The notes: a model not told the origin generated them from the sequence alone. Shown: positions 52,005 to 60,245, counted from the first letter of the stretch. The stretch is DNA of 64,000 nt from Rhabdobacter roseus (GCF_014202275.1 NZ_JACHGF010000003.1:620001-684000); one strand, 5' to 3'. Numbers and translations are program-made.

Positions 52005-53096
52005 TTAAGCGACGTCGTTCACGCCCATGTACCGCAGATCCTGGATCTGGTAGCAGGTGATCACCTTCATGATCGTCTTCGTGTGTTGAAGGCCCTCAAT
52101 GAAGCGAGAGAAGGGGTTCGCACCAGGTAGCTGGTTGGTACCCATCACCAGGTTTTTGTCGATCGTCCAGATCACCCGCCCGCTTCCGTGCAGCCAGCTC
52201 ACCGGCTTGATCTTACCCCGGCCGTGCGAGTCGATGATCTCGTTTTTGTAGCGATCGATATCCGCTTCGGTGTAGAAGCCCCCCGCATTTTTCAACGAGC
52301 GAAGCTTGGCCACGCGCAGGTCGTACTTGGCGTGCGACATCAGGAACGTCACCCCACCCGGTGCATTTTTCACCAGCTCCGGAATGTCTGCCCACATTTC
52401 GCCGTCGATCTGGTCGAGTGAATCGGCTTGCGTGATCGCCCCTGTGCTGGATACGTTCGTCAGCTTGTTAGCCGTGATTTCTTCCGCGATCAGGGTACCT
52501 AAGCCCTTGGCCAGGCACTTGGCGTTGATGTTCTTCCACTTGCCAGGGTGGCTGATCGGCGTCTCACCCGCCTGGGTAGTAGCCGTGGCCTCGAAGTACT
52601 CTTTGCCCTCGCTGGTGGTGTAGCGTACCTTGTTGCCCGCGGTGTATACCGTAGCCGGGTTGAAGGCCGCTACCCCAGCCGCGCTGATGCCCATGTAGGC
52701 GTTGTTGTTGATCTCGGCGGCTACTTTCTTGCCGTGCTCGGCCCAGAAGTAGGCCGCGAAGCTGGCGGGCAGGTCTACCGCTTTTTCGCTCAGCACTTCG
52801 CTGATGAACGTGTCCCGAAGCTCTTCGGGGTAGATCTTCAGCAGCTTCATCGCGATCTCGGGTTCGAGTTTTCGCGAGTTGAAGGTACCGTTCCCCTTGT
52901 TGGTGTCTTCCACCGTGTAGTCCAGAGGGCGCATCCCTTCGGCGGCGTCGAAGCCCCACAGGTTGCGGGGAGCCGTTACGTTGCGCATCAGGTACAGGTC
53001 GTTCGCAATGTCGAGCCCGTTCATGATCTCCCGGATGATCTTCTGGTAGTACATACCGGCGTACCCGGCAATGGCTTGAATGTCTGTAAGTGCCAT
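52005..53096 (-). CDS. Major capsid protein
   Basis: 363 residues, a usual HK97-fold size. The N-terminal arm MALTDIQAIAGYAGMYYQKI, the E-loop and A-domain region with WGFDAAEGMRPLDYTVEDTN, and ISEVLSEKAVDLPASFAAYF in the spine-helix region support this by layout. It lies directly downstream of the protease-scaffold fusion, the normal partner order (protease, then capsid). No specific family is claimed beyond this context. Confidence 0.7.
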   Translation of the reverse strand: MALTDIQAIAGYAGMYYQKIIREIMNGLDIANDLYLMRNVTAPRNLWGFDAAEGMRPLDYTVEDTNKGNGTFNSRKLEPEIAMKLLKIYPEELRDTFISEVLSEKAVDLPASFAAYFWAEHGKKVAAEINNNAYMGISAAGVAAFNPATVYTAGNKVRYTTSEGKEYFEATATTQAGETPISHPGKWKNINAKCLAKGLGTLIAEEITANKLTNVSSTGAITQADSLDQIDGEMWADIPELVKNAPGGVTFLMSHAKYDLRVAKLRSLKNAGGFYTEADIDRYKNEIIDSHGRGKIKPVSWLHGSGRVIWTIDKNLVMGTNQLPGANPFSRFIEGLQHTKTIMKVITCYQIQDLRYMGVNDVA

Positions 53097-53157
53097 TATT
53101 AATTAGAAAAAAAGTGTGTGTTAATAGTTAAAACCGCCTATTCAGGGGTACTTCCGG

Positions 53158-54480
53158 CTACTTGGTTTTCAGGCCAGCTATCAGCTCGTCCGTCTCACTG
53201 GTAAAGTCCGTTACACCCGCCGGTACTTCCACCGGAGCCGGTACCGTTTCCTGGGCCACCACCGGCGCGGTAGGCGCAGCGGCGGGCTTGTCTTTCAGCC
53301 GGGCCGTCAGGTTGGCGTTTTCCTGGCGCAGGGTAGCCAGCTCAGTAGCGTTGGCTTCCAGGGCTGCCAGGCGGGCTTCCAGCGTTTCGGCTGGGGTTTC
53401 GGCGGTTGCCGCAGGCGCAGGGGTTCCAGTAGCAGCTTCCGGCGTAGTCGCTTCGGCTTCTACTTCGGGTGACTCTTCTTGATAGCTAGTCAAGAAGCTC
53501 ATTAAGGCCTTTCTAAGAGACATATCTGTTTCTTCGTTTTGATTGGAAAGTTGAGTTGTGTTACTAATGGTACTTTTGCCTTTCGGCATTTTTTCGAGAG
53601 AGAGGAGGGCTTCATTCAGGGGGCCTATGCCGTCGATCAGGCCCAGCTTAAGCGCCTGCACGGCGCTATAAGTAGCGCCTTTGAAGGGGTCCCCGGCCGA
53701 CAGATTCAGTCGGTCACCCCGGTACTTTTTTACGCTGGTGATTAATTCTCCAGCCGCCTGGTCCAGCATGTCCTCGTACAGCGAGGTATCGTTGTTGGTC
53801 CGCAGGCGGCGGTAGGCCAAGTTCTTTTCGGAGCTCAGGCGGCTGTAGATTTCCCACACCTTCGCGCTGGACTCCTGGATCCGGGCACCGTAGTCGCTCA
53901 GGGTGATCATCGCCCCGATGCTCCCCACCAGGTCCACCGGCGTGTTTACGTGGATCTGATCGGCCGCGCTGGCAATGAGGTATGCCGCGGATGCCGCCAT
54001 TCCGGCGTCGACGTACGCAAGAGTAGGCTTCTGCATACGGGCAATCCGCTCGGCCAGCATGAAGCTGGCGTTAGCCTGGCCACCGGGGGAGTCGATGAGT
54101 AGCGCCACCTGGCTGACGTTGGGCGCGCTATCAGCTGCTTCCACCCAGCGCAGGTACGTCTCGACGCCATGGTTGCATATACCGTCGTACTTGGTAATGG
54201 CTCCACGAATCGGTACGACAGCGGTACTACCGGCAGGTACGCCTCCGAACAGTCCGGTTCCAGATCCGCCCGCTCCCACGGTAGCCAGATCAACAGCAGC
54301 AAGCTGCTCGTCCAAAAAATAACATACAGGTTTCTCATACTCCTGAGCGTTGGTTTTAGGTTTTTCAAGCTTACCCTCCAGCAGTTCCATCACCCAGGGA
54401 AACATCATTTCGGCATAGGCCGCATCCACGAACCAGGGTTCGAGGAGCAACGACGTCAACAATTGATAATTCCTGAGCAT
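53158..54480 (-). CDS. Prohead protease (S49/ClpP-like) fused to scaffold
   Basis: 440 residues from ATG 54480; an earlier GTG frame start would lie inside the terminator hairpin. An S49 serine-protease domain (about 85-290) has SPGG oxyanion region (VALLIDSPGGQANASF), Ser164 in DAGMAASAAYL and a catalytic Lys near 219 (SSEKNLAYRR). A scaffold-like tail (about 320-440) is Ala/Pro/Glu-rich with a coiled coil (LEARLAALEANATELATLRQ). An in-frame ATG at 53523 (Met320, MSLRKAL) could give the scaffold alone, as lambda C/Nu3 does. Confidence 0.87.
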   Translation of the reverse strand: MLRNYQLLTSLLLEPWFVDAAYAEMMFPWVMELLEGKLEKPKTNAQEYEKPVCYFLDEQLAAVDLATVGAGGSGTGLFGGVPAGSTAVVPIRGAITKYDGICNHGVETYLRWVEAADSAPNVSQVALLIDSPGGQANASFMLAERIARMQKPTLAYVDAGMAASAAYLIASAADQIHVNTPVDLVGSIGAMITLSDYGARIQESSAKVWEIYSRLSSEKNLAYRRLRTNNDTSLYEDMLDQAAGELITSVKKYRGDRLNLSAGDPFKGATYSAVQALKLGLIDGIGPLNEALLSLEKMPKGKSTISNTTQLSNQNEETDMSLRKALMSFLTSYQEESPEVEAEATTPEAATGTPAPAATAETPAETLEARLAALEANATELATLRQENANLTARLKDKPAAAPTAPVVAQETVPAPVEVPAGVTDFTSETDELIAGLKTK

Positions 54481-54487
54481 AAAAAAA

Positions 54488-54527
54488 GGCGAGTGCTTAA
54501 TGTCGGCTACAACATTACGCACTCGCC
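54488..54527 (-). terminator. Strong terminator upstream of the protease gene
   Basis: Sixteen-base arms with one mismatch (GGCGAGTGCTTAATGT, ACATTACGCACTCGCC), followed on the minus strand by TTTTTTT and, directly, the ATG at 54480. It separates the protease-capsid unit from the upstream gene pair. Confidence 0.87.
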
Positions 54528-54537
54528 AAAAAATAGT

Positions 54538-54550
54538 GAAGGAAAGTTGC
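54538..54550 (-). repeat. Copy of the intergenic repeat GAAGGAAAGTTGC
   Basis: Exact 13-mer, 11 bases from the terminator hairpin at 54488-54527. Confidence 0.65.
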
Positions 54551-54558
54551 TAGGGTAC

Positions 54559-55038
54559 CTACCAGAAGTACAGCGCGCTCCCTATGGCCATCTCGCCCGC
54601 GAAGGCCATCCGCGTGCCCCTACGCCCGCCCATTTCCGCCTCGATCACGCTATCGTAGTCCAGCTCCAGGCCGCTGTCCCTGGAGCCTATCACGCGCGTC
54701 CGGTCCTGGGTGTCGGTGATCCGGCACAGCAGGCGCTCCCAGTCCGTCAGGCCCAGGAAGCGCCGCAGCTCCTCGGAGTCGCCGGGGTAGAAGCCTTCCA
54801 CCCGGAAGCTATGCAGCCGCCCCTGCACGGTGTTTTTCATCGACTCCTGAAAGCCCGCCGTTTGGTCCGTCAGGTACAGCCGCACCCACTGGGCCGTCGT
54901 GGCCAGGCCAATGGTTCCGCTCAGGATGCCGTTTCGGCTACCGGGCCAGCGCGTCACGTACCGGCAGGGCAGCAGCTCTATCCGCGGGATCGCGGCCGCG
55001 TTCTGGCCGTCGCCCCGGTTCAGGCTTTCTAAGATCAT
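54559..55038 (-). CDS. Phage protein of unknown function (159 aa)
   Basis: Mixed secondary structure with RIELLPCRYVTRWPGSRNGI and ESMKNTVQGRLHSFRVEGFY. Overlaps the 55035 gene by 4 bp. It sits upstream of the head genes and may be a head-tail or tail protein. No family recognised. Confidence 0.45.
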   Translation of the reverse strand: MILESLNRGDGQNAAAIPRIELLPCRYVTRWPGSRNGILSGTIGLATTAQWVRLYLTDQTAGFQESMKNTVQGRLHSFRVEGFYPGDSEELRRFLGLTDWERLLCRITDTQDRTRVIGSRDSGLELDYDSVIEAEMGGRRGTRMAFAGEMAIGSALYFW

Positions 55039-55559
55039 AGCGTCGTGGTCTTCTCGGTTTCAGCGCCCAGCACCGGGTAGCTAGCTTTCTTGTGGTTTCG
55101 GTAGGTCCGTACCACACGCTCCGCCCAGTCCGGGTCACCTAAGTTAAGTAGCTCGTTCCATTTTTCCACCACCTTGGTCGGCGACGGCAGCCCCAGCTGG
55201 GCCAGCTCGATGTAGATGTCTACCCGCAGGTGTGCTTCCGCTTTCTGCGAAAATACAATGCTCTCGAAGTCGCTCAGGAGGCCGTAGCGGCGGGTATGGT
55301 GGTAGTAGTCTACCTGGATCGGCAGGTCGCCATCCAGCTTCGTTGTCATGAGGTCGCGGGCACCGTACTGTACCAGTACTTTCGGGGCCTGCACCATCAC
55401 CCAGAGGTCTTGCGCCAGCGGGTCCGTGGGGACGTCCAGTCCTAGCGCCATCAGGCCCCCGCCCAAGCGGTACCGCATATACGCGCCCGCCACCCTGGTG
55501 AGGGAGATTGTCCGTAGAAATTCCGTTGAGTTGTGCAATGGAGGAAGGTTATCCGCCAA
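55035..55559 (-). CDS. Phage protein of unknown function (174 aa)
   Basis: Starts MADNLPPLHNSTEFLRTISL. Strand-rich with DLWVMVQAPKVLVQYGARDL and a charged helical end. It is the first gene of the late block as read on the minus strand, coupled to the 54559 gene. No family recognised. Confidence 0.45.
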   Translation of the reverse strand: MADNLPPLHNSTEFLRTISLTRVAGAYMRYRLGGGLMALGLDVPTDPLAQDLWVMVQAPKVLVQYGARDLMTTKLDGDLPIQVDYYHHTRRYGLLSDFESIVFSQKAEAHLRVDIYIELAQLGLPSPTKVVEKWNELLNLGDPDWAERVVRTYRNHKKASYPVLGAETEKTTTL

Positions 55560-55645
55560 TGTACAATTTTTCCCTAATTTTAGTTTCTACGTTCGCTAAA
55601 ATACCTGTAAAAAATTTTGATTCGTGACCAAAATCAGCTACGAGA

Positions 55646-56023
55646 TCACACAAAAAGTGAAGCAAGCCAGCCCAGAAGTAAGAATAACGCTAGTTTTTGC
55701 AAGGAGTATCGTATCCTGTGCCTGTATTCAGCCACCGTTATTCTTTTGTTCCCCTTCTTAAGGCTAGGAATCTCACCTCGGAAAAGTGCCAAAAATATCC
55801 CTACCCCAAATCCCTGCCCTACTGTGATCGGCTCTACCCCATACGTAGGCACGATAATCCACTTCCAAAGCTGGTAGATCAGGAAGCCATTGATCTGCAA
55901 CCCTATGCTTACCTGGCATATAGCAATCACCAGTTCACTCACATTCCCCCATAGTTCCGCTCTGGATTTTTCGTACTCAGCGATTTCCCTTTCCAGCTCC
56001 TGATTTTTTTCCGTTGCTTCCAT
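55646..56023 (-). CDS. Small membrane protein (125 aa)
   Basis: A coiled helix at the N terminus (about 1-30) is followed by hydrophobic segments at about 30-60, 70-85 (VGQGFGVGIFLALF) and 108-125 (LALFLLLGWLASLFV). It may be a phage membrane protein acting in superinfection exclusion or lysis control; the sequence cannot settle it. The leader carries a diverged copy of the repeated leader element. Confidence 0.55.
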   Translation of the reverse strand: MEATEKNQELEREIAEYEKSRAELWGNVSELVIAICQVSIGLQINGFLIYQLWKWIIVPTYGVEPITVGQGFGVGIFLALFRGEIPSLKKGNKRITVAEYRHRIRYSLQKLALFLLLGWLASLFV

Positions 56024-56063
56024 TCATTATTCACCGTTAAAATAGTACTTTTACTCCCGCTCA

Positions 56064-56074
56064 GATGTCGATGG
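56064..56074 (-). promoter_or_regulatory. Repeated leader element, diverged (GATGTCGATGG)
   Basis: Shares GCTCAGATGT with the copies at 58.7 and 62.4 kb; two bases differ in the core. It lies 40 bp before the membrane-protein start. Confidence 0.35.
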
Positions 56075-56091
56075 AAACATTGGTATCCGGA

Positions 56092-56119
56092 AAGCGCCCC
56101 GCCGTCAGGTGGGGCGTTT
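56092..56119. terminator. Terminator-like hairpin between early genes
   Basis: Arms AAGCGCCCC and GGGGCGTTT (one G-U pair) with a ten-base loop; T-rich on the + side (TTTCTGTTT). Confidence 0.6.
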
Positions 56120-56133
56120 CTGTTTAGGGCAAG

Positions 56134-56376
56134 CTACTGCAAGCCTAGCACTACGTAGCCGGGCTCAATGCCGTACTGGCCACCGGGCAGAATGTACCTG
56201 ACGATTCGCCGGGCTATGTTTCCGGTGAATTTCCCGGTTTCCCGGCAGTGCTCCTTCAGGATAAGGTAATCATGTACTTTGAAGTCACGATCATTGAGCC
56301 GAACCTCAAAATTCTTGACCCCCGTTTCCAGGTCCGGAAACAAGTCTTTATCAACTTTAAGGATATGCGTCTTCAT
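56134..56376 (-). CDS. DUF3850/ASCH-like small protein
   Basis: 80 residues. HILKVDKDLFPDLETGVKNF and EVRLNDRDFKVHDYLILKEH match the ASCH/DUF3850 fold, in which a strand pair and the N-D-R-x-F-x-V loop form a nucleic-acid-binding surface. The family occurs in phages and is thought to bind RNA. Location in the early region agrees with a regulatory role. The C-terminal GQYGIEPGYVVLGLQ completes the beta barrel. Confidence 0.78.
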   Translation of the reverse strand: MKTHILKVDKDLFPDLETGVKNFEVRLNDRDFKVHDYLILKEHCRETGKFTGNIARRIVRYILPGGQYGIEPGYVVLGLQ

Positions 56377-56452
56377 GTAAGAAAATTAACTTATAACTGA
56401 ACTGCCAAATAATATTCCGAAAACCGCGCGCCTGGTCAGCTGCTATTCAGAA

Positions 56453-56656
56453 TTATCTTCGGTGGTAATATGCACCAGGTGGGGTATCCTGGCGCTCTTC
56501 CAGGAGCGGGAACACCAGCCGCTCTACCTTCTCGATCTGCTCCAGGGTGAGAGGAACGGTAGTATGCCCCAGTGCCTGTTTCTTCAGCTCGATCATGAGC
56601 TCATTAAAGGCACTCGCCGCTTCGGGGTGCTTGTAGTAGGTTTGTCTTCTACTCAT
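56453..56656 (-). CDS. Hypothetical early phage protein (67 aa)
   Basis: Starts MSRRQTYYKHPEAASAFNEL; a longer frame from 56719 has no support. Helical and charged (MIELKKQALGHTTVPLTLEQ, EKVERLVFPLLEERQ). No family recognised. Confidence 0.45.
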   Translation of the reverse strand: MSRRQTYYKHPEAASAFNELMIELKKQALGHTTVPLTLEQIEKVERLVFPLLEERQDTPPGAYYHRR

Positions 56657-56727
56657 AAAATTTAAATTTTGACAGTAGTAAATTCTGTTACCATGGCAAG
56701 GACCTGGTCGCCTAACCAAATTTTATT

Positions 56728-57114
56728 TCAAAACAAGCTAATCTGCTGTCCGGTACCGGAGCTCCGAAACTCTATTTCCTGGCCAGTCATCACCAGCTGG
56801 CGCTTGCCGTGGTCCACGATCTGGCCAGCGTAGCCGCGTTCCCGACGTCCAAAGTCCACTTCGCAGCGGTGGTCTTTCTGCCGTAGTGGCATTAAGGTAC
56901 CTTCGTATTGGCTCAGCTCCACTACCTCATGCCCCCACAAACGAGCCCAGCCCTGGTGGGGAGGCTCACTAATGGCGCTGTGTACCACGTACTCCTTGGA
57001 ATGTAAGAACACGGTACCTCTCACACGCTCGTACTGCGAAATCTCACTGGATGAAAGTACCTTGCTCAGCTCCTGGTACTTCGGCTCATCGACGTAGAAG
57101 ATGGTCTTTTTCAT
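56728..57114 (-). CDS. Hypothetical early phage protein (128 aa)
   Basis: Strand-rich, basic end (RRERGYAGQIVDHGKRQLVM). Overlaps the 57111 gene by 4 bp (ATGA), so both are probably translated together. No family recognised. Confidence 0.5.
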   Translation of the reverse strand: MKKTIFYVDEPKYQELSKVLSSSEISQYERVRGTVFLHSKEYVVHSAISEPPHQGWARLWGHEVVELSQYEGTLMPLRQKDHRCEVDFGRRERGYAGQIVDHGKRQLVMTGQEIEFRSSGTGQQISLF

Positions 57115-57494
57115 GGCTGATCTGGGACATAAAGTACCTCCGGGATTACATACACTACCTTCGACACGCCGCCCGGCAAGAAAGCAGGCTCAGGCTCCAG
57201 CTGCTTCAGGGCTTCGTCGATGCATTTCAGCTCAGTGGTGTATCGCTCGTGGATATTTTCCAGGCTCGTTAGCGGCAGGTACTGTAGGTTTTCCTCATAA
57301 GACCTGCTACTACATATCTCCACTATGTTGGGCTTCGGAGGTACTCCAGATCGGCGCTCAGCCAGGGCGGCCTCCAGGGGGGCCATGTAGGGTAGCCGTT
57401 TGGCCCGCAGTTGCTGGAGCTTGCCCACATCCCAGAAGTACTTCAATAGCATCTGAATGAAGTACATTCGATGGTAGTAATCGGACTTTTCCAT
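57111..57494 (-). CDS. Hypothetical early phage protein (127 aa)
   Basis: Helical N terminus (YHRMYFIQMLLKYFWDVGKL) and helical end (TTELKCIDEALKQLE). Coupled to the next gene by ATGA and 6 bp after the previous one. No family recognised. Confidence 0.5.
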   Translation of the reverse strand: MEKSDYYHRMYFIQMLLKYFWDVGKLQQLRAKRLPYMAPLEAALAERRSGVPPKPNIVEICSSRSYEENLQYLPLTSLENIHERYTTELKCIDEALKQLEPEPAFLPGGVSKVVYVIPEVLYVPDQP

Positions 57495-57500
57495 AGCTCC

Positions 57501-57752
57501 TTAGTTATCCGTACCTGGCCGGGCGTGTTTGTGGCACTTGGCGGCTTCTTGTAGCAACAAGACTGTATGCTCCCTGCACAAGCTTGATAGCACGTGCAAT
57601 TCGAGCGCATGAATACCCTCGTAAGTTGCTGGCTTCAGTGTAATCATGATGTAATCTCCGCCTGAATCCAGGTGCTCCTGGATGGCCTTCTGGCTATCTT
57701 CTCTAGTGCGCGATTTAGCCGCGCCAACGATGGTTTTGAATGGATCTTGCAT
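57501..57752 (-). CDS. Hypothetical early phage protein (83 aa)
   Basis: Mixed helix/strand, charged; contains YIMITLKPATYEGIHALELH. Part of the compact early operon. No family recognised. Confidence 0.45.
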   Translation of the reverse strand: MQDPFKTIVGAAKSRTREDSQKAIQEHLDSGGDYIMITLKPATYEGIHALELHVLSSLCREHTVLLLQEAAKCHKHARPGTDN

Positions 57753-57777
57753 AGGTACTTTGGGGGTTTGAAAGTGG

Positions 57778-58164
57778 TTACGAGAAAATTTCGGGTTCGC
57801 GCGGGTCCGGCTTCAGGCCGCGCTGGGTAAGTACCCAATCGAAGGCGCTCAGCGCGGCCTGCATCAGGATGCTGATCGGCTCCTGTTGCCAGCGCCGGTG
57901 GAGAAGGCGTACTATGCTGATCGGGATCGTGTACACCATCAGGCTGGCTTTCTTGCGCTGCTCGTGGCGCACCGCCTGGCTGAGCAGCTTGCCCGAGCGG
58001 TAGTACTCCGCCAGTACGATGAGCTCGTCGTGCACGTTGGGCCCGTCTACCTTGCTGGCCTTCTCCTGGATGTACAGAAACACCGCGTTGGCCTCGTAGT
58101 AGGTCAGCTTCAGTTTGGCGGGCTCCAGGTTTTTGGCGGGGGTTGCAAAGCGCTGCTGTAGCAT
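57778..58164 (-). CDS. Hypothetical early phage protein (128 aa)
   Basis: All-helical appearance (MVYTIPISIVRLLHRRWQQE). Its 3' part contains, on the opposite strand, the 35-bp sequence shared with the forward cargo gene at 47.3 kb (57827-57861). Could be a small regulator or host-targeting protein; nothing specific seen. Confidence 0.5.
   Translation of the reverse strand: MLQQRFATPAKNLEPAKLKLTYYEANAVFLYIQEKASKVDGPNVHDELIVLAEYYRSGKLLSQAVRHEQRKKASLMVYTIPISIVRLLHRRWQQEPISILMQAALSAFDWVLTQRGLKPDPREPEIFS
57827..57861. repeat. 35-bp sequence shared with 47256-47290
   Basis: 33/35 identity with the 47.3 kb locus, both on the + strand as read. Here it is the complement of codons for QAALSAFDWVLTQ within the 57778-58164 gene. 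Confidence 0.85.
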
Positions 58165-58167
58165 AGC

Positions 58168-58509
58168 TTACCAGGTAAAAGGTTTTTCGATTTGCCAGCA
58201 TCCATTTTCGTACTGGTAGATCTTGTTGTCGGCCCGGGCGTCCTTGGTCATCCGGGTGTCGAAGATCGCCGCGCTATGTACCCGGCCCTTGAAGTACTGC
58301 TCCATGATCCGGAACATTTCGTTGATGGCGTCATTGATGTTCCGGATTCGGGGCTGGGCCCATTCGTTACTCCACTTGCTCCACTGGTTCCCGTCGTGAA
58401 ATTTCACCACCATGTAGCAGCTGGCCATGCTTTTTTGCTTCGCCTTCTGCTCCTCGGTGAGGGGCTTGCGGTTGGAGGTCTGCTGACCTACGAATCTACG
58501 ATGCTTCAT
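58168..58509 (-). CDS. Hypothetical early phage protein (113 aa)
   Basis: Contains MASCYMVVKFHDGNQWSKWS and MFRIMEQYFKGRVHSAAIFD. Overlaps the 58506 gene (ATGA). May be a small single-strand DNA/RNA binder, but this is a guess; no family recognised. Confidence 0.5.
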   Translation of the reverse strand: MKHRRFVGQQTSNRKPLTEEQKAKQKSMASCYMVVKFHDGNQWSKWSNEWAQPRIRNINDAINEMFRIMEQYFKGRVHSAAIFDTRMTKDARADNKIYQYENGCWQIEKPFTW

Positions 58510-58715
58510 TGTGCAGCACCCCCTTTCTGCACCAGGCGGCGCAAGGCCAGGTACCCGGCTCCACCCACCAGTACTATAGGCGCAGCGGCCAGGGTTACGA
58601 TCGTGGCCACCACCAGGGCGATGAGCCAGATCAGCCCCAGGACGGCCTGGAAGAATCGGTAGGAAGGTCGGTAAACAGGCAAAAAAAGAAATTGGGTTTG
58701 TGGTTCCATTTGCAT
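58506..58715 (-). CDS. Small membrane protein (69 aa)
   Basis: Two adjacent hydrophobic stretches (FQAVLGLIWLIALVVATIVT, then PIVLVGGAGYLAL) form one or two membrane helices, with basic residues after them. The start at 58715 (MQMEP) could shift to 58709. The leader contains an exact copy of the repeated leader element 10 bp upstream. Confidence 0.55.
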   Translation of the reverse strand: MQMEPQTQFLFLPVYRPSYRFFQAVLGLIWLIALVVATIVTLAAAPIVLVGGAGYLALRRLVQKGGAAQ

Positions 58716-58724
58716 TGTTGCTCA

Positions 58725-58735
58725 GATGTTTATGG
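58725..58735 (-). promoter_or_regulatory. Repeated leader element (GATGTTTATGG)
   Basis: Part of the 17-mer GCTCAGATGTTTATGGA (58720-58736), identical at 62387-62403. It lies 10 bp before the start at 58715. Confidence 0.55.
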
Positions 58736-58784
58736 ATGGTTGGAATAAAAAATGAAAAAATTAGTTATAAAAAACGCTTAAAAA

Positions 58785-60245
58785 TTAACTGCTGTAGTAC
58801 CCTTCGCCGTCGCCCTGCATGTAGTCTTCCACGTACACGATCGTGGCCGGGCTTACTTCACCGGCCGCACGCCGGGCGCGCTTCGCGGCCTGGAAGCTGG
58901 GGGGCTTGAATCCGGTGCTGTAGCGGTCCTGGTACATCCGGTTAAACCGATCCTTGTACTGGGTACCCAGCCCCGCAAAAATGGCGTCGTAGTACAGGTA
59001 CAGGCCTATCTCGGTTTTGCCCGCTACCTCTTTGCGCGGCGGCTGGCCGGTGCGGAGCTTCAGGAAGTCGCGCCGGGCGGTTACCAGCAGGCGGTCGCAG
59101 CGCTTTTGGTGGGCGTAGTCATCCCGGCGCTTCTTGAGCTCTATCTTGTCTTTCTTCACCCAGGCCTCAATGCCGATGAATCCGCGGTGGTTTTCCCGAT
59201 CAAAGTACCCTTTCCCGGCCTTGTGCACGGCGTAGGGATCGGGTCGGTAGGCGTCGGGGTGGTTTTCGTAGTAGCGCCCGGCCTTGTCGAGCTTGCCGAG
59301 CTGGTATACCTGTACGTTAAGCCATTCGGCGTCGGTCAGGGGGTCGGTGAAGTTGTTGTACACGCCGGTCATGATCGCCGCCAGGGCTTTTTCCTGCTGC
59401 TGGGCGCTGAACTCCCGGCCGGGGTAGATCACCCGCCAGGCGTAGATCCAGAACTCCACCAGCATCTTGAGGTGCTTTTGGGGCAGGCCCTTCGGGCTTT
59501 GCGGCATTGGCCCCTGCGCGGCCCGCTGCGGGGCCATCGCCGCCCGCCGCGGCGCCGCGCCCCCCCCAGCTTGATCTTCTCTCCGTCCGGAAACCACCGG
59601 GGCTTCTAGGGGTAGGGCGGGCGTTTCTGCTCGACCCCTCTGTCCCTGACTGTTCTCTCCGTGCCCCACAAACATATCCGCTTTCGTAGTTTCTCCTTTT
59701 TCTATTATCTCTCTGTGAGTACTCTTAAGCGGAAAATCTTTCGGGTTTTGCCCCTCAAAAAGGCCATGGGGGGCGGCTTCGAGCGGGCGGGCGGGTGCTT
59801 CCGGCTCCGGCCCGAACAAAAATTTTGGGCTTATCCACACCTCAAAATCCTGCCGTGTGCCGTGAAACTTCGTCCGGATGAACCCCAGCTCCCGCAGGCG
59901 CTTCAGGTGGTTCCTGACCGTCCTATCGGTGCAGCGGCAGTAGGGAGCCAGGCGTACGTTGTTGGTGCGCAGGCTGGGCGGGCTCTCCTGGGTGTAGGCA
60001 CCGGCGGGCATAATGGAGGCCGTGCGGTTGTAGCTCCGCACGTACTCCGTCACCAGGGCGTGGTACGTGGTGCTGATGGCCTCCGGGATCAGCCCTACCC
60101 TCCGGTGTACCACCTGCACCACGGGCTCACCGTCGGGCGTGTGGGTGGTACGGGTCACGGGCTGCGTGGGGCAGCTGCGGTTGTGCGCATCGATGGCCTG
60201 GAAGGCCCGCCGTACTACCTCCGAAATCTCAATTCGTGGCAGCAT
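58785..60245 (-). CDS. Putative phage replication initiator with winged helix
   Basis: 486 residues. An N-terminal winged helix (about 70-145) has APYCRCTDRTVRNHLKRLRE then LGFIRTKFHGTRQDFEVWIS. A low-complexity linker (about 150-260) precedes a second domain with KMLVEFWIYAWRVIYPGREF, LTDAEWLNVQVYQLGKLDKA and RDDYAHQKRCDRLLVTARRD. The layout recalls DnaD/replication-protein-like phage initiators that recruit a helicase loader. Supported by position and winged helix only; a helicase or primase is not seen in this window. Confidence 0.6.
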   Translation of the reverse strand: MLPRIEISEVVRRAFQAIDAHNRSCPTQPVTRTTHTPDGEPVVQVVHRRVGLIPEAISTTYHALVTEYVRSYNRTASIMPAGAYTQESPPSLRTNNVRLAPYCRCTDRTVRNHLKRLRELGFIRTKFHGTRQDFEVWISPKFLFGPEPEAPARPLEAAPHGLFEGQNPKDFPLKSTHREIIEKGETTKADMFVGHGENSQGQRGRAETPALPLEAPVVSGRREDQAGGGAAPRRAAMAPQRAAQGPMPQSPKGLPQKHLKMLVEFWIYAWRVIYPGREFSAQQQEKALAAIMTGVYNNFTDPLTDAEWLNVQVYQLGKLDKAGRYYENHPDAYRPDPYAVHKAGKGYFDRENHRGFIGIEAWVKKDKIELKKRRDDYAHQKRCDRLLVTARRDFLKLRTGQPPRKEVAGKTEIGLYLYYDAIFAGLGTQYKDRFNRMYQDRYSTGFKPPSFQAAKRARRAAGEVSPATIVYVEDYMQGDGEGYYSS

